Shown piece by piece: positions 7,171 to 13,334 of a DNA stretch of 13,370 nucleotides. Under the pieces are notes generated by a model. The model had not been told where the DNA came from. It saw only the letters and a program-made list of their open reading frames with translations, and made no database searches. Position 1 is the stretch's first letter; each line of letters starts with the position of its first letter. The DNA comes from a bacterium. GTDB lineage: Archaea > Thermoproteota > Nitrososphaeria > Nitrososphaerales > Nitrososphaeraceae. The stretch spans positions 1 through 13,370 of the forward strand of contig JACMIO010000023.1 in NCBI GenBank assembly GCA_014381105.1, written 5' to 3'. The position numbers were made by a program, and so were the translations under genes.

Positions 7171-8193
7171 TTATGAGTTCATAAAGAATTGCAGTCCAAT
7201 GCTTACTACATACATTGCTAGAAGAATAAACCCTGTCCTTAATCCAATTTCTTTTTTGAATAATAAACCTACTGCTAGTAATGTCACTCCTGTGGCCAAA
7301 ATCATTTGGTGTGATAAAATCTCCGTTCGATCTATGACTGCTCCGAATCCGCTATGATACATTGCTCCAAATACCGCAAATGCAAGCAACAATGTATTGT
7401 TTAAGATCTTTGAACCAAGTACGTTGGCAACAGCAATCGATGTGCCCTGGGCTCCCTTCCTGGCTAGTAGCATTAATGATATTTTTTCAGGCATTTCGCC
7501 AGCAATTGGGCTTATTACCACTGAGAGGATTATTGCTGAAACTCCTATTTCAACTGCTACATGTTTCATTGATTCTATAAATGGCTCTGCAGCTAGGAAG
7601 ATACCAATTGTTCCTATCATGAAGATTATTCCTGATTTAATTAACTGTTTTTGATTACCGGGAAGATTAACATTTTCAGGAGGATTACTGTACTCTTCGA
7701 TAATTTTCTCTCTGTCTTTCTTTTTTTCTAATCTCATTTCATAAAATGCGATAAATACATATACCAAGAACAGAACTGTAAACACTATTCCATCAATAAA
7801 GTGATATCCATCGATAAATAGGATTGCACTTATTATTGCCGTAAGTAGGAGAAAAATCTTGTCTAGTTTAAATGAACTCACGTCTATTTTTTTGATTGGT
7901 TTTTTTGAAAGACGTGTAGTTGCGATTAACAGCATTATTGCCAAACCCAGAGTCATCATGAGCACATTACTTCCCAAACCTGCTCCGAGAGCAATTCCAA
8001 AAGAACCATCTGATGCTGCATACGCAACTATGGCTATTTCAGGAAGTGTAGTTGCCACACTAAGCAGAGTTCTTCCTACGAACCTAGCACCAAACCTAGT
8101 TGCAAGATGTTCAGCACCATATGAAAGTAACCAGCTCGCAAATGTTAATACTCCCAACCACATTAACATGGTTAGAATGTTATTAGCTTCCAA
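7171..8193 (-). CDS. CaCA-family sodium/calcium exchanger-like membrane protein
   Basis: 340 residues with about ten hydrophobic segments in two halves separated by a charged loop (about 153-185, EKKKDREKIIEEY). The inverted alpha repeats of the cation/Ca2+ exchanger superfamily are visible. Alpha-1 has SVATTLPEIAIVAYAA (about 45-60) and GAGLGSN (70-76). Alpha-2 has SPIAGEMPEKISLML (about 228-242) and NVLGSKILNN (257-266). The key acidic residues Glu52 and Glu236 are present. The alpha-1 TT replaces the usual GTS and alpha-2 has GSK in place of GSN, so the ion and coupling may differ from classical Na+/Ca2+ exchangers. The start is TTG at 8193, supported by a TATA box (8221-8228). ATG codons at residues 9 and 11 are alternatives. 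No partner gene is needed. Confidence 0.9.
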   Translation of the reverse strand: MEANNILTMLMWLGVLTFASWLLSYGAEHLATRFGARFVGRTLLSVATTLPEIAIVAYAASDGSFGIALGAGLGSNVLMMTLGLAIMLLIATTRLSKKPIKKIDVSSFKLDKIFLLLTAIISAILFIDGYHFIDGIVFTVLFLVYVFIAFYEMRLEKKKDREKIIEEYSNPPENVNLPGNQKQLIKSGIIFMIGTIGIFLAAEPFIESMKHVAVEIGVSAIILSVVISPIAGEMPEKISLMLLARKGAQGTSIAVANVLGSKILNNTLLLAFAVFGAMYHSGFGAVIDRTEILSHQMILATGVTLLAVGLLFKKEIGLRTGFILLAMYVVSIGLQFFMNS

Positions 8194-8220
8194 ACAAGAT
8201 GTGACTACTAATTCTGTAGA

Positions 8221-8228
8221 ATATAAAT
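8221..8228 (-). promoter_or_regulatory. TATA box of the CaCA exchanger gene
   Basis: Reads ATTTATAT on the minus strand. The predicted transcription start near 8199 leaves a leader of about 6 bases before the TTG start at 8193 and supports that start over the downstream ATGs. Confidence 0.5.
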
Positions 8229-8336
8229 CATAATAAAGCTGAATTAGCTCGTACTTTGGTAGTGTTGTAATCTCTAATGAATTCTAATCATTATAAGAAA
8301 TATTAAAATGGATTTTACTCTACGTTGAATCCCATC

Positions 8337-8723
8337 TTAAGTTATTGGTACGTTTGTCATATTGGATATTGGTATCCTAATTTTCAGAACACCATTTGCA
8401 TAATCCGCCTTGCTTTTTGAATTGTCGTCTTCGGGGATAGAGTACGGAAGAGGAATCTTCTTCTCAATCTTGCTTGGGCGCTGACTAAAATGAATTGTAT
8501 GTGCTTCCATTTCAATAACTCTCTTTGCCCTCAATGTAAGAATATCCTTAGAAATATTTACATGAATATCTTTCTTTTGGAATCCAGGGAGATCCACTAT
8601 GATCACGAGTTCCGTACCATCTTCATAAATGTCAACGGGAGGCAAAACAAATTCATAAAATTCTCTTGAACGATTGCCGATTTCCTTCATTATCTCCTTT
8701 GCGACGTACCGACTTACACTCAT
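8337..8723 (-). CDS. hsp20: Hsp20/alpha-crystallin small heat-shock protein
   Basis: 128 residues: ATP-independent chaperone that holds unfolding proteins in the cytoplasm. A short N-terminal arm (1-26) precedes the alpha-crystallin domain (about 27-118), beginning PPVDIYEDGTELVIIVDLPG and ending with the family signature ANGVLKIRIP (109-118). The C-terminal Val-Pro-Ile (125-127) is the I/V-x-I anchor that docks on a neighbouring dimer. The N-terminal arm is shorter than in many bacterial members. It is preceded by a strong, perfectly spaced TATA box, so the transcript is probably leaderless. The exchanger gene lies downstream on the same strand, 143 bases away and with its own promoter, so the two are probably separate units. 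Confidence 0.93.
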   Translation of the reverse strand: MSVSRYVAKEIMKEIGNRSREFYEFVLPPVDIYEDGTELVIIVDLPGFQKKDIHVNISKDILTLRAKRVIEMEAHTIHFSQRPSKIEKKIPLPYSIPEDDNSKSKADYANGVLKIRIPISNMTNVPIT

Positions 8724-8744
8724 ATCATATCTGTGGGTTTCTTT

Positions 8745-8752
8745 CTATAAAT
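8745..8752 (-). promoter_or_regulatory. TATA box of the hsp20 gene
   Basis: Reads ATTTATAG on the minus strand, preceded by AATAAAGA. It is centred 25-26 bases before the ATG at 8723, a textbook leaderless archaeal promoter. No clear heat-shock operator repeat was seen. Confidence 0.6.
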
Positions 8753-8856
8753 TCTTTATTTTCAAAATAGAATCTACCGCCATCGAATGTAATAATTCAG
8801 AACCCTATGAGTCTTATTATTTAGAATCTTTCAAAAATGTGAAATTATGGCGACAA

Positions 8857-9033
8857 CTAGTCAGCTATCATGATTGCGTGGTATCCAGAACTACACTCCG
8901 GACAACAGGCATGATCGCATAAACATTCTATACAATATCTATGAGCGTCGTAAAACACGCATATGCTATCAGAATGGAGACAGTTCTCACAAATCACGAA
9001 CTTTCTACATGGACTCGAATCTAATCTATCCAC
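8857..9033 (-). CDS. 58-residue cysteine-rich zinc-finger-like protein
   Basis: A short frame on the minus strand with 10 cysteines among 58 residues: Cys9, 15, 18, 25, 34, 37, 39, 43, 44 and 47, plus His20, 31, 41 and 52. The core reads CENC, then CVFYDAHRYCIECLCDHACC, then PEC, giving three CxxC knuckles (15/18, 34/37 and 44/47). This is the layout of a compact two-site zinc module, loosely like a B-box or treble-clef finger. The family is not recognised. The GTG start at 9033 is supported by a TATA box (9055-9062) centred 25 bases upstream; the frame is closed by a TGA 7 codons further up. It has an acidic C-terminal tail and no membrane segment. The opposite-strand frame here is low in cysteine and unremarkable. 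Probably a regulator or adaptor; function unknown. Confidence 0.7.
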   Translation of the reverse strand: MDRLDSSPCRKFVICENCLHSDSICVFYDAHRYCIECLCDHACCPECSSGYHAIMIAD

Positions 9034-9054
9034 AATCTCACTTGACTCAAATCA

Positions 9055-9062
9055 TATATTAA
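9055..9062 (-). promoter_or_regulatory. TATA box of the Cys-rich small gene
   Basis: Reads TTAATATA on the minus strand, centred 25 bases before the GTG at 9033. The fit to leaderless spacing is independent support that this short frame is expressed. Confidence 0.5.
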
Positions 9063-9177
9063 GTTTTATAGTTTTACTTCAGAATTCTAATTTTGAGATC
9101 CCAAGTCACCAAATTAGATATGGGAAGCGAACGGAAAACGGACGAATTTCGAATGTATTTAACAAAAAATAAAAACA

Positions 9178-10446
9178 ATGCAATTTGCAATTCAAAAGAT
9201 CATGAATTGTTCTGTTCCGACAATTGACAGGATGGCAGGCCTTGAACTATACTCTACACATTTTGTAGGAATAGGGGGATCAATTAAGGCAAAAAACGAA
9301 GATTTTAAGGTTATTGAATTGCTATCTGAGTCAATATCACAAGACATTTCTAAAATTCCGGACACGTCTTACAGATTTCCATTATTGCTACTAAACAAGA
9401 AAGGATTGGATTCTAACCATGCAATTATGGAGATATTCAATGAACTCGGAACAAGAATCAGAGTTCTTGGAATTAAGGATGCGAAGGCTGTTACTGTGCA
9501 ATACGCCACTTGCGAGGGCAACAAGTACAAAGAAGGTAGGACTAGACATACTAGCTTGTCACTAGCTGGATACACAAAGCATTCTATAAAGAAATCTCAT
9601 ATTATGGGAAACCAATTTGATATAAGTATTACAAATCCATCTAGAAGTGATATTTCAGACTTTATTACCGAGATAAGGAATATACCAAATTATTATGGAC
9701 TTCAAAGATTCGGCAGTGAAAGACTAGTTACTCATCTAGTCGGGCGAGAAATTGTCAGAAGGAATTTCAAGAAGGCAGTAGAAATATTTTTGTGTTATAC
9801 CACAGAATACGATACTCGATTTAGTAAGGAAATACGGGAAAAATTCAGGGACCCAAAAAATTACAGAAATGTCATAAAGATAATCCCAAAAGGAATGGAT
9901 CTTGAGCGTAATTTGTTAAGATCACTTGCTAACGGCAAAGATTACATTGGCGCATTAAGATCTATTCCAATAAATATAAGGCGATTGTTCGTTCATGCAT
10001 ATCAGGCATTTGTTTTTAACAGATGTTTGAGTGATATGATGAGAAATGGAGAATCAATTATCTCATGTACCAAGAATGATTTTTGTTTCAAATTAGAAAA
10101 CAAACTAACATTGGGAAAGCTAATACGATATCTCGATAATGACAGTACCGAATTAGTCCCTGCAATGCATTTACCTGGTTATTCATTCAAATCAACGGAT
10201 GGCCGATTTGAAAGAAAATTATCTGTCCTAATGAAAGAGGAGAATATAACACCAAAAGATTTCTATTTGAAAGAGATGCAGGAATTGAGTGTAGAAGGCG
10301 GATTTAGACAATTACCATTAATGGTAAACGATTTTTCTTACTCAGACAACCTTTTGGTAAATTTCAAAATACCTATAGGTGCATATGCGACCATTTTGTT
10401 GCGTGAGTTAATGAAACCTATCGACCCAATAAAATCTGGATTTTAA
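9178..10446 (+). CDS. truD: tRNA pseudouridine synthase TruD
   Basis: Makes pseudouridine in tRNA (position 13 in the E. coli enzyme). The 422 residues show the TruD N-terminal block GIGGSIKAKNEDFKVIE (about 31-47), the catalytic block GIKDAKAVTVQ with the probable nucleophile Asp101, the NYYGLQRFG motif (171-179), and the late block FVHAYQAFVFNRCL with an inserted TRUD domain between the catalytic motifs. The C-terminal GGFRQLP and a final hydrophobic strand complete the catalytic fold. Length fits archaeal members. The start is uncertain: the best TATA-like element (9156-9162) is only about 19 bases before the ATG at 9178. The in-frame ATG at 9202 (MNCSVPTIDRM) would leave a short leader and begins closer to the conserved region. 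Divergent from the Cys-rich gene. Confidence 0.95.
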   Translation: MQFAIQKIMNCSVPTIDRMAGLELYSTHFVGIGGSIKAKNEDFKVIELLSESISQDISKIPDTSYRFPLLLLNKKGLDSNHAIMEIFNELGTRIRVLGIKDAKAVTVQYATCEGNKYKEGRTRHTSLSLAGYTKHSIKKSHIMGNQFDISITNPSRSDISDFITEIRNIPNYYGLQRFGSERLVTHLVGREIVRRNFKKAVEIFLCYTTEYDTRFSKEIREKFRDPKNYRNVIKIIPKGMDLERNLLRSLANGKDYIGALRSIPINIRRLFVHAYQAFVFNRCLSDMMRNGESIISCTKNDFCFKLENKLTLGKLIRYLDNDSTELVPAMHLPGYSFKSTDGRFERKLSVLMKEENITPKDFYLKEMQELSVEGGFRQLPLMVNDFSYSDNLLVNFKIPIGAYATILLRELMKPIDPIKSGF

Positions 10447-10532
10447 CGCAAATAAGCCAAGTCTTTGATGTGCTAATATCTGAGTTGTGTCCTGCAAAAA
10501 TAGCTAGAAAACGCTCAAAATTATCTGTGCAG

Positions 10533-10540
10533 TATAAATA
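10533..10540 (+). promoter_or_regulatory. TATA box of the Cas4-like gene
   Basis: TATAAATA is centred 27 bases before the ATG at 10564, which predicts a leaderless or nearly leaderless transcript. Confidence 0.55.
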
Positions 10541-10563
10541 TGACTTTTTAGTATTGAGGAACG

Positions 10564-11199
10564 ATGCTCGGTGGTAGGAACTTCCATAAAATTATAGAAG
10601 ACGAACTGATTAAGGCTTCAAAGGAACTGACATTAGAATATGACACGAGCGGGATACATGTATCTGAAATAACGCGTTGTAGTAGGTTATCCTATTTCGA
10701 AAGGGTGGATCCTTTCGTAGATGAATCTTCAAATGCTTTACAAAATATATTCAGAAGTTCGATTACAAGGATGTTAAAAGGAAAAACCAAACAGTACACG
10801 ATTGATGATCTTACAATTTACGCTACCACTGACTTAATAGTTTCTAATGATATGATAGTTAACCTTATACCAGTTTCAAAATTACCGGATTATCCTCATC
10901 CAAATGATCTTCTTTATGCTAATGCATGCTTGTTTATTTTCGAAATCCAAAGCGGTTTCATAGTTTACTTTACTCCCGATGGCAAATTTGTTGAATTTGG
11001 TGTTTCCGAAAGTAAGAGAATGTTCGAACAAGTAGTAAGGAGAGCTCGAATACTACATCTCTTGCTTAAAGAAAAAAAGACACCAGTTGTAGAGCCAAGT
11101 GAATTGTGTTTTTCGTGCAAGTACTATCAAAGATGCTTTGGGCAACAAAAGGAATCAGAACAATTGTTAGACATACTGGGAATTGGAAAGAAAAAATAG
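10564..11199 (+). CDS. Cas4/RecB-like Fe-S protein with degenerate nuclease motifs
   Basis: 211 residues resembling Cas4 (Dna2/RecB-type PD-(D/E)XK nucleases with a 4Fe-4S cluster). The cluster cysteines are all in place: Cys39 in HVSEITRCSRLSYFER, and Cys182, Cys185 and Cys191 in LCFSCKYYQRCFG near the C-terminus. The nuclease centre is damaged. Asp90 (TTDLIV) could be the motif II aspartate, but the expected E-x-K strand reads VNLIPV, the upstream GxxxH segment is replaced by NIFRSSITRM, and the usual QxxxY helix reads HPNDLLYANACL. No cas1, cas2, CRISPR repeat or helicase gene is nearby. It is single-copy here with its own promoter and convergent to a 44-residue membrane protein. I infer a structural or DNA-binding Fe-S protein rather than an active nuclease. 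Confidence 0.75.
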   Translation: MLGGRNFHKIIEDELIKASKELTLEYDTSGIHVSEITRCSRLSYFERVDPFVDESSNALQNIFRSSITRMLKGKTKQYTIDDLTIYATTDLIVSNDMIVNLIPVSKLPDYPHPNDLLYANACLFIFEIQSGFIVYFTPDGKFVEFGVSESKRMFEQVVRRARILHLLLKEKKTPVVEPSELCFSCKYYQRCFGQQKESEQLLDILGIGKKK

Positions 11200-11201
11200 G
11201 G

Positions 11202-11336
11202 TCAAGTTACTTGTTTTTCTTCTCTTGATTTTTGAACAAGTTTATTAATCCTTTTTGTTCTAGCTCCAAACAAGATTCCAGTGAAGATTACAAAAGCGCC
11301 TGTTGCAATTCCATACATCATGATTAAATCCGACAT
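11202..11336 (-). CDS. 44-residue single-span membrane microprotein
   Basis: A 44-codon frame (ATG at 11336) reading MSDLIMMYGIATGAF followed by VIFTGILFGARTKR and a basic tail. Residues about 5-24 form one glycine-containing hydrophobic helix. The C-terminal 20 residues (RTKRINKLVQKSREEKQ) are strongly charged and would face the cytoplasm by the positive-inside rule. There is no signal cleavage site. The stop lies two bases from the stop of the convergent Cas4-like gene. A weak AT-rich element (TTAAAT, about 11361-11370) lies 25-30 bases upstream. The bias to hydrophobic then charged residues, the ATG and the tight fit into the gap make it a likely gene; the function is unknown. Confidence 0.6.
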   Translation of the reverse strand: MSDLIMMYGIATGAFVIFTGILFGARTKRINKLVQKSREEKQVT

Positions 11337-11382
11337 ACCGTCATAGATTTATGTCATTAACATTTAATTTTTTCTAAAGAAT

Positions 11383-11979
11383 TCACGGAGTTGATGGACG
11401 TGTGTAGCTTATGTTGAATATTTGTTCGCCGCCGGTGGATTGAAAGCTACCTATTTGCTTGAAAAAATAACTTCCATTAACCAGAAATTCTGAGAGTTCA
11501 TCATTTCCTGCAAATTGGGACAGATTTAAATTGTTGTTATTTTCGATTATTCTCTTATCCTTTAGAATAAGAGTACCGTTTCCAATAACTGGAAATATGC
11601 TATCTTGAGAGTCAACAAAGCCTTGGGGTCGATTGCCAATATCTCCCGAAACAATTCTTGTAGAATTGGAGTATACATTGTATGAAATCGACTCAAGCAT
11701 AATTGTGCCCTTGTTTGGGTTGAAGACATTAAAGATGATTGAAAAGTTTCCGGTATTACCATCAAAAATTTTTGCTGTGATATCCTTGATTGATAACTCA
11801 GGTGGCATTGGATCTTTGATTGCATCCTGATTAAAAATACTACCTTCTATGAAGTTCATGTTGGCTATCCCCAATCTTAAAATCTCACTGGTTAGAAAGT
11901 TGGAACTTGAAACTGCAAAATAAATAACAAATGCTATGACTGCAACTATGATTCCAGTTGCAACAATTTTTTCCCCCAT
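11383..11979 (-). CDS. Membrane-anchored LEA14/WHy-like protein (first of a divergent pair)
   Basis: About 198 residues from the ATG at 11979. An N-terminal transmembrane anchor (GEKIVATGIIVAVIAFVIYF, about 2-21) is followed by an extracytoplasmic beta-rich domain with the pattern of LEA14/WHy domains: FSIIFNVFNPNKGTIMLESI, then ISYNVYSNSTRI, and a late LVNGSYFF. Several N-x-S/T sites occur, as expected for a surface-exposed archaeal protein. Family members are desiccation- or stress-related proteins; no enzymatic motif is visible. A TTG at 12003 in the same frame would add eight residues; I prefer the ATG because TAAAATA (12009-12015) is spaced for it. It is divergent from, and similar in architecture to, the next gene. 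Function is inferred only from fold resemblance. Confidence 0.75.
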   Translation of the reverse strand: MGEKIVATGIIVAVIAFVIYFAVSSSNFLTSEILRLGIANMNFIEGSIFNQDAIKDPMPPELSIKDITAKIFDGNTGNFSIIFNVFNPNKGTIMLESISYNVYSNSTRIVSGDIGNRPQGFVDSQDSIFPVIGNGTLILKDKRIIENNNNLNLSQFAGNDELSEFLVNGSYFFKQIGSFQSTGGEQIFNISYTRPSTP

Positions 11980-12081
11980 TATCCTCAAGACACCTATAAT
12001 CAAAAGATTATTTTAGTCTATTTGTTATTTGTAGAACAAACCGCTATATTCTTCCTATCCAACTAGCTTTGTGGACTAAGA

Positions 12082-12090
12082 TTATATTTA
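12082..12090 (+). promoter_or_regulatory. TATA box of the second LEA14-like gene
   Basis: TTATATTTA is centred exactly 25 bases before the ATG at 12111. It decides the start of that gene: the longer frame beginning with TTG at 12069 would start upstream of the transcript. Confidence 0.6.
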
Positions 12091-12110
12091 CGACCGAACA
12101 ACCCCAGTTC

Positions 12111-12629
12111 ATGTTTATCGGGGCCAGAAGAGCAGTCCTTATTGGTGCTATTGGTGCGATAGTCGCCTTTATTGTATTATTCCCAGCTATTCCTGATCTG
12201 CTTAGGGGAGGTAGCGAATTGCGGGATGTAATGGTTAGTGTTAAAAATATTGAACTGGAAAACACAAGTAACGTTATCAACACTATTCCCTTGACAGTCA
12301 CCTTTGAAATACTCAACAAGGATGTAAAAGCATTATCAACCTCTAAAATAGAGTATTCAGTTAATGCAAATAATACTAATTTAGGTAATGGATTACTTTC
12401 ATATGAAGACATTCCTCCAAACGGAAGGCCACAGTTGTATCCAAATTCTCCTACTACCCTTCAGTCGACATTTTTTCTTGGCCGAACAAGTTCTAACTCA
12501 GAATTCTTTGACAAAATAAATAGTTCCAACTTTGTAACAAATTTCACAGAATGGAACGTTAACGGAACTGCTCAGATAGACTCTGCGTTCACAATATATC
12601 CGGTTGAATTTAGCAGCATTCTAAGATAA
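12111..12629 (+). CDS. Membrane-anchored LEA14/WHy-like protein (second of a divergent pair)
   Basis: 172 residues. Two arginines (GARRAV) precede a transmembrane anchor (VLIGAIGAIVAFIVLF, about 9-24), then an extracytoplasmic beta-rich domain. It shares a scheme with its divergent neighbour: a VSVKNIEL strand, PLTVTFEILNKD, KIEYSVNANNTNLGNG, a proline-rich turn (IPPNGRPQLYPNSP), FFLGRT and a closing WNVNGTAQ strand. Multiple N-x-S/T sites suggest surface exposure. The neighbour's FNVFNPNKG...ISYNVYSNST...LVNGSYF aligns with this order, so the two are probably old paralogues. The transcript is predicted to be leaderless. The TFE-beta-like gene converges on its 3' end, with 15 bases between the stops. 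The role is unknown, possibly envelope stabilisation. Confidence 0.75.
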   Translation: MFIGARRAVLIGAIGAIVAFIVLFPAIPDLLRGGSELRDVMVSVKNIELENTSNVINTIPLTVTFEILNKDVKALSTSKIEYSVNANNTNLGNGLLSYEDIPPNGRPQLYPNSPTTLQSTFFLGRTSSNSEFFDKINSSNFVTNFTEWNVNGTAQIDSAFTIYPVEFSSILR

Positions 12630-12644
12630 CAAAACTAGGGAATT

Positions 12645-13055
12645 TTATTTTTCGTTTTTCATGTCGCCTTTTTCAAATTCAGCGACAATCCATTCCTCCA
12701 ACCAAACACACTTTGCCGGACTGTAAGGACTAGCTTCATCTTCAGAAGAACAGGAATGTTGGTAAGCACACCTAAAGCATGGAGCCCCTTCAACACATTC
12801 AATCTGTATGGGTTTTCTGTTGTATTCGGCAATTGCGGATTTCTTTACTATTAGTTTGTATGTCCATCTACCCTTATGCAATACCTTTTCGCGTGAAATA
12901 AGCGATTGTTTCTCAAGATTTCCTGCCAACCTAGAGCCATCCCTGCTATCGAGTGAAAATTCTTTACAGATTTCAGTTTGGAATACCCCATCTTCTCCAC
13001 TTTTCAATATTGCCTGAAAAACCTGTTCAAATAATTCATGCTTATTTTTATACAT
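12645..13055 (-). CDS. TFE-beta-like transcription factor (RPC34/hRPC39 homologue) with Fe-S site
   Basis: About 136 residues. An N-terminal winged-helix domain (about 4-72: LFEQVFQAILKSGEDGVFQTEICKEF, the recognition-helix region SRDGSRLAGNLEKQSLI, and the wing REKVLHKGRWTYKLIV) is followed by a C-terminal cysteine cluster: Cys93-x2-Cys96-x5-Cys102-x13-Cys116, ending KCVWLEEWI. This matches the C-terminal Fe-S region of hRPC39/TFE-beta (C..C.....C..SP..C.Y...WL). TFE-beta pairs with TFE-alpha to help RNA polymerase open promoters. Cys87 precedes the cluster. The chosen ATG at 13055 begins the winged helix directly; TTG codons at 13085 and 13103 are in frame, and the 13103 one lies before the predicted transcription start. 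The assignment rests on domain order and cysteine spacing. Confidence 0.8.
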   Translation of the reverse strand: MYKNKHELFEQVFQAILKSGEDGVFQTEICKEFSLDSRDGSRLAGNLEKQSLISREKVLHKGRWTYKLIVKKSAIAEYNRKPIQIECVEGAPCFRCAYQHSCSSEDEASPYSPAKCVWLEEWIVAEFEKGDMKNEK

Positions 13056-13334
13056 ACTTCTCGGAAGATTAACAATTTGAGACAAAAGATAAATTTGTAT
13101 CAAGCTAATAATATAAAAATCTTGGCATTATCTATTCAATAGGTAGACAATATTGAGGTATACTGACATTTACCCTTTGTAATTAGAAATTTCTAAATCC
13201 GTATTCTGTAGTTAGACCTGACCCAAAAGTCAGAAACGTTTCGTAAATTGAAAACGATCTAGATATTGTCGCTAACAGAATCATGTTATACCTGAAAATT
13301 AGCTGAATATAGATCTGATATTTTTATAAAACAC
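13056..13334. other. Intergenic region between the TFE-beta-like gene and the right edge
   Basis: No coding frame of note. It carries the promoter of the TFE-beta-like gene at the left, a 14-base perfect palindrome TTAGAAATTTCTAA (13183-13196), a 10-base palindrome GAAACGTTTC (13233-13242), a 5-base hairpin CTGAC/GTCAG (about 13218-13232), and a TATA-like stretch TTTTTATAAAA (13321-13331). The last could be the T-rich trailer of a minus-strand tRNA or a plus-strand promoter pointing out of the window. Confidence 0.45.
13111..13120 (-). promoter_or_regulatory. TATA box of the TFE-beta-like gene
   Basis: Reads ATTTTTATAT on the minus strand. The predicted start near 13090 gives a leader of about 35 bases before the ATG at 13055, or about 5 before a TTG at 13085. 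Confidence 0.5.

Noticed and set aside
7166..8233. Several plus-strand frames over the exchanger gene
   Set aside because: They are antisense shadows of a clear multi-span membrane protein with both alpha repeats.
8674..9172. Plus-strand frames of 62-82 codons covering the hsp20 promoter and the Cys-rich gene
   Set aside because: They overlap better-supported minus-strand genes, lack promoters and recognisable features, and look like shadow frames.
10564..11199. CRISPR-Cas locus suggested by the Cas4-like gene
   Set aside because: No repeat-spacer array and no cas1, cas2 or effector gene in the window; the protein itself lacks nuclease residues.
12069..12110. TTG-initiated 14-residue extension of the second LEA14-like gene
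   Set aside because: The TATA box at 12082-12090 lies inside this extension and places the transcript start at the ATG at 12111.
12044..12412. Minus-strand 122-codon frame opposite the second LEA14-like gene
   Set aside because: Antisense shadow; the plus-strand gene has a well-placed TATA box, a membrane anchor and a paralogue next door.
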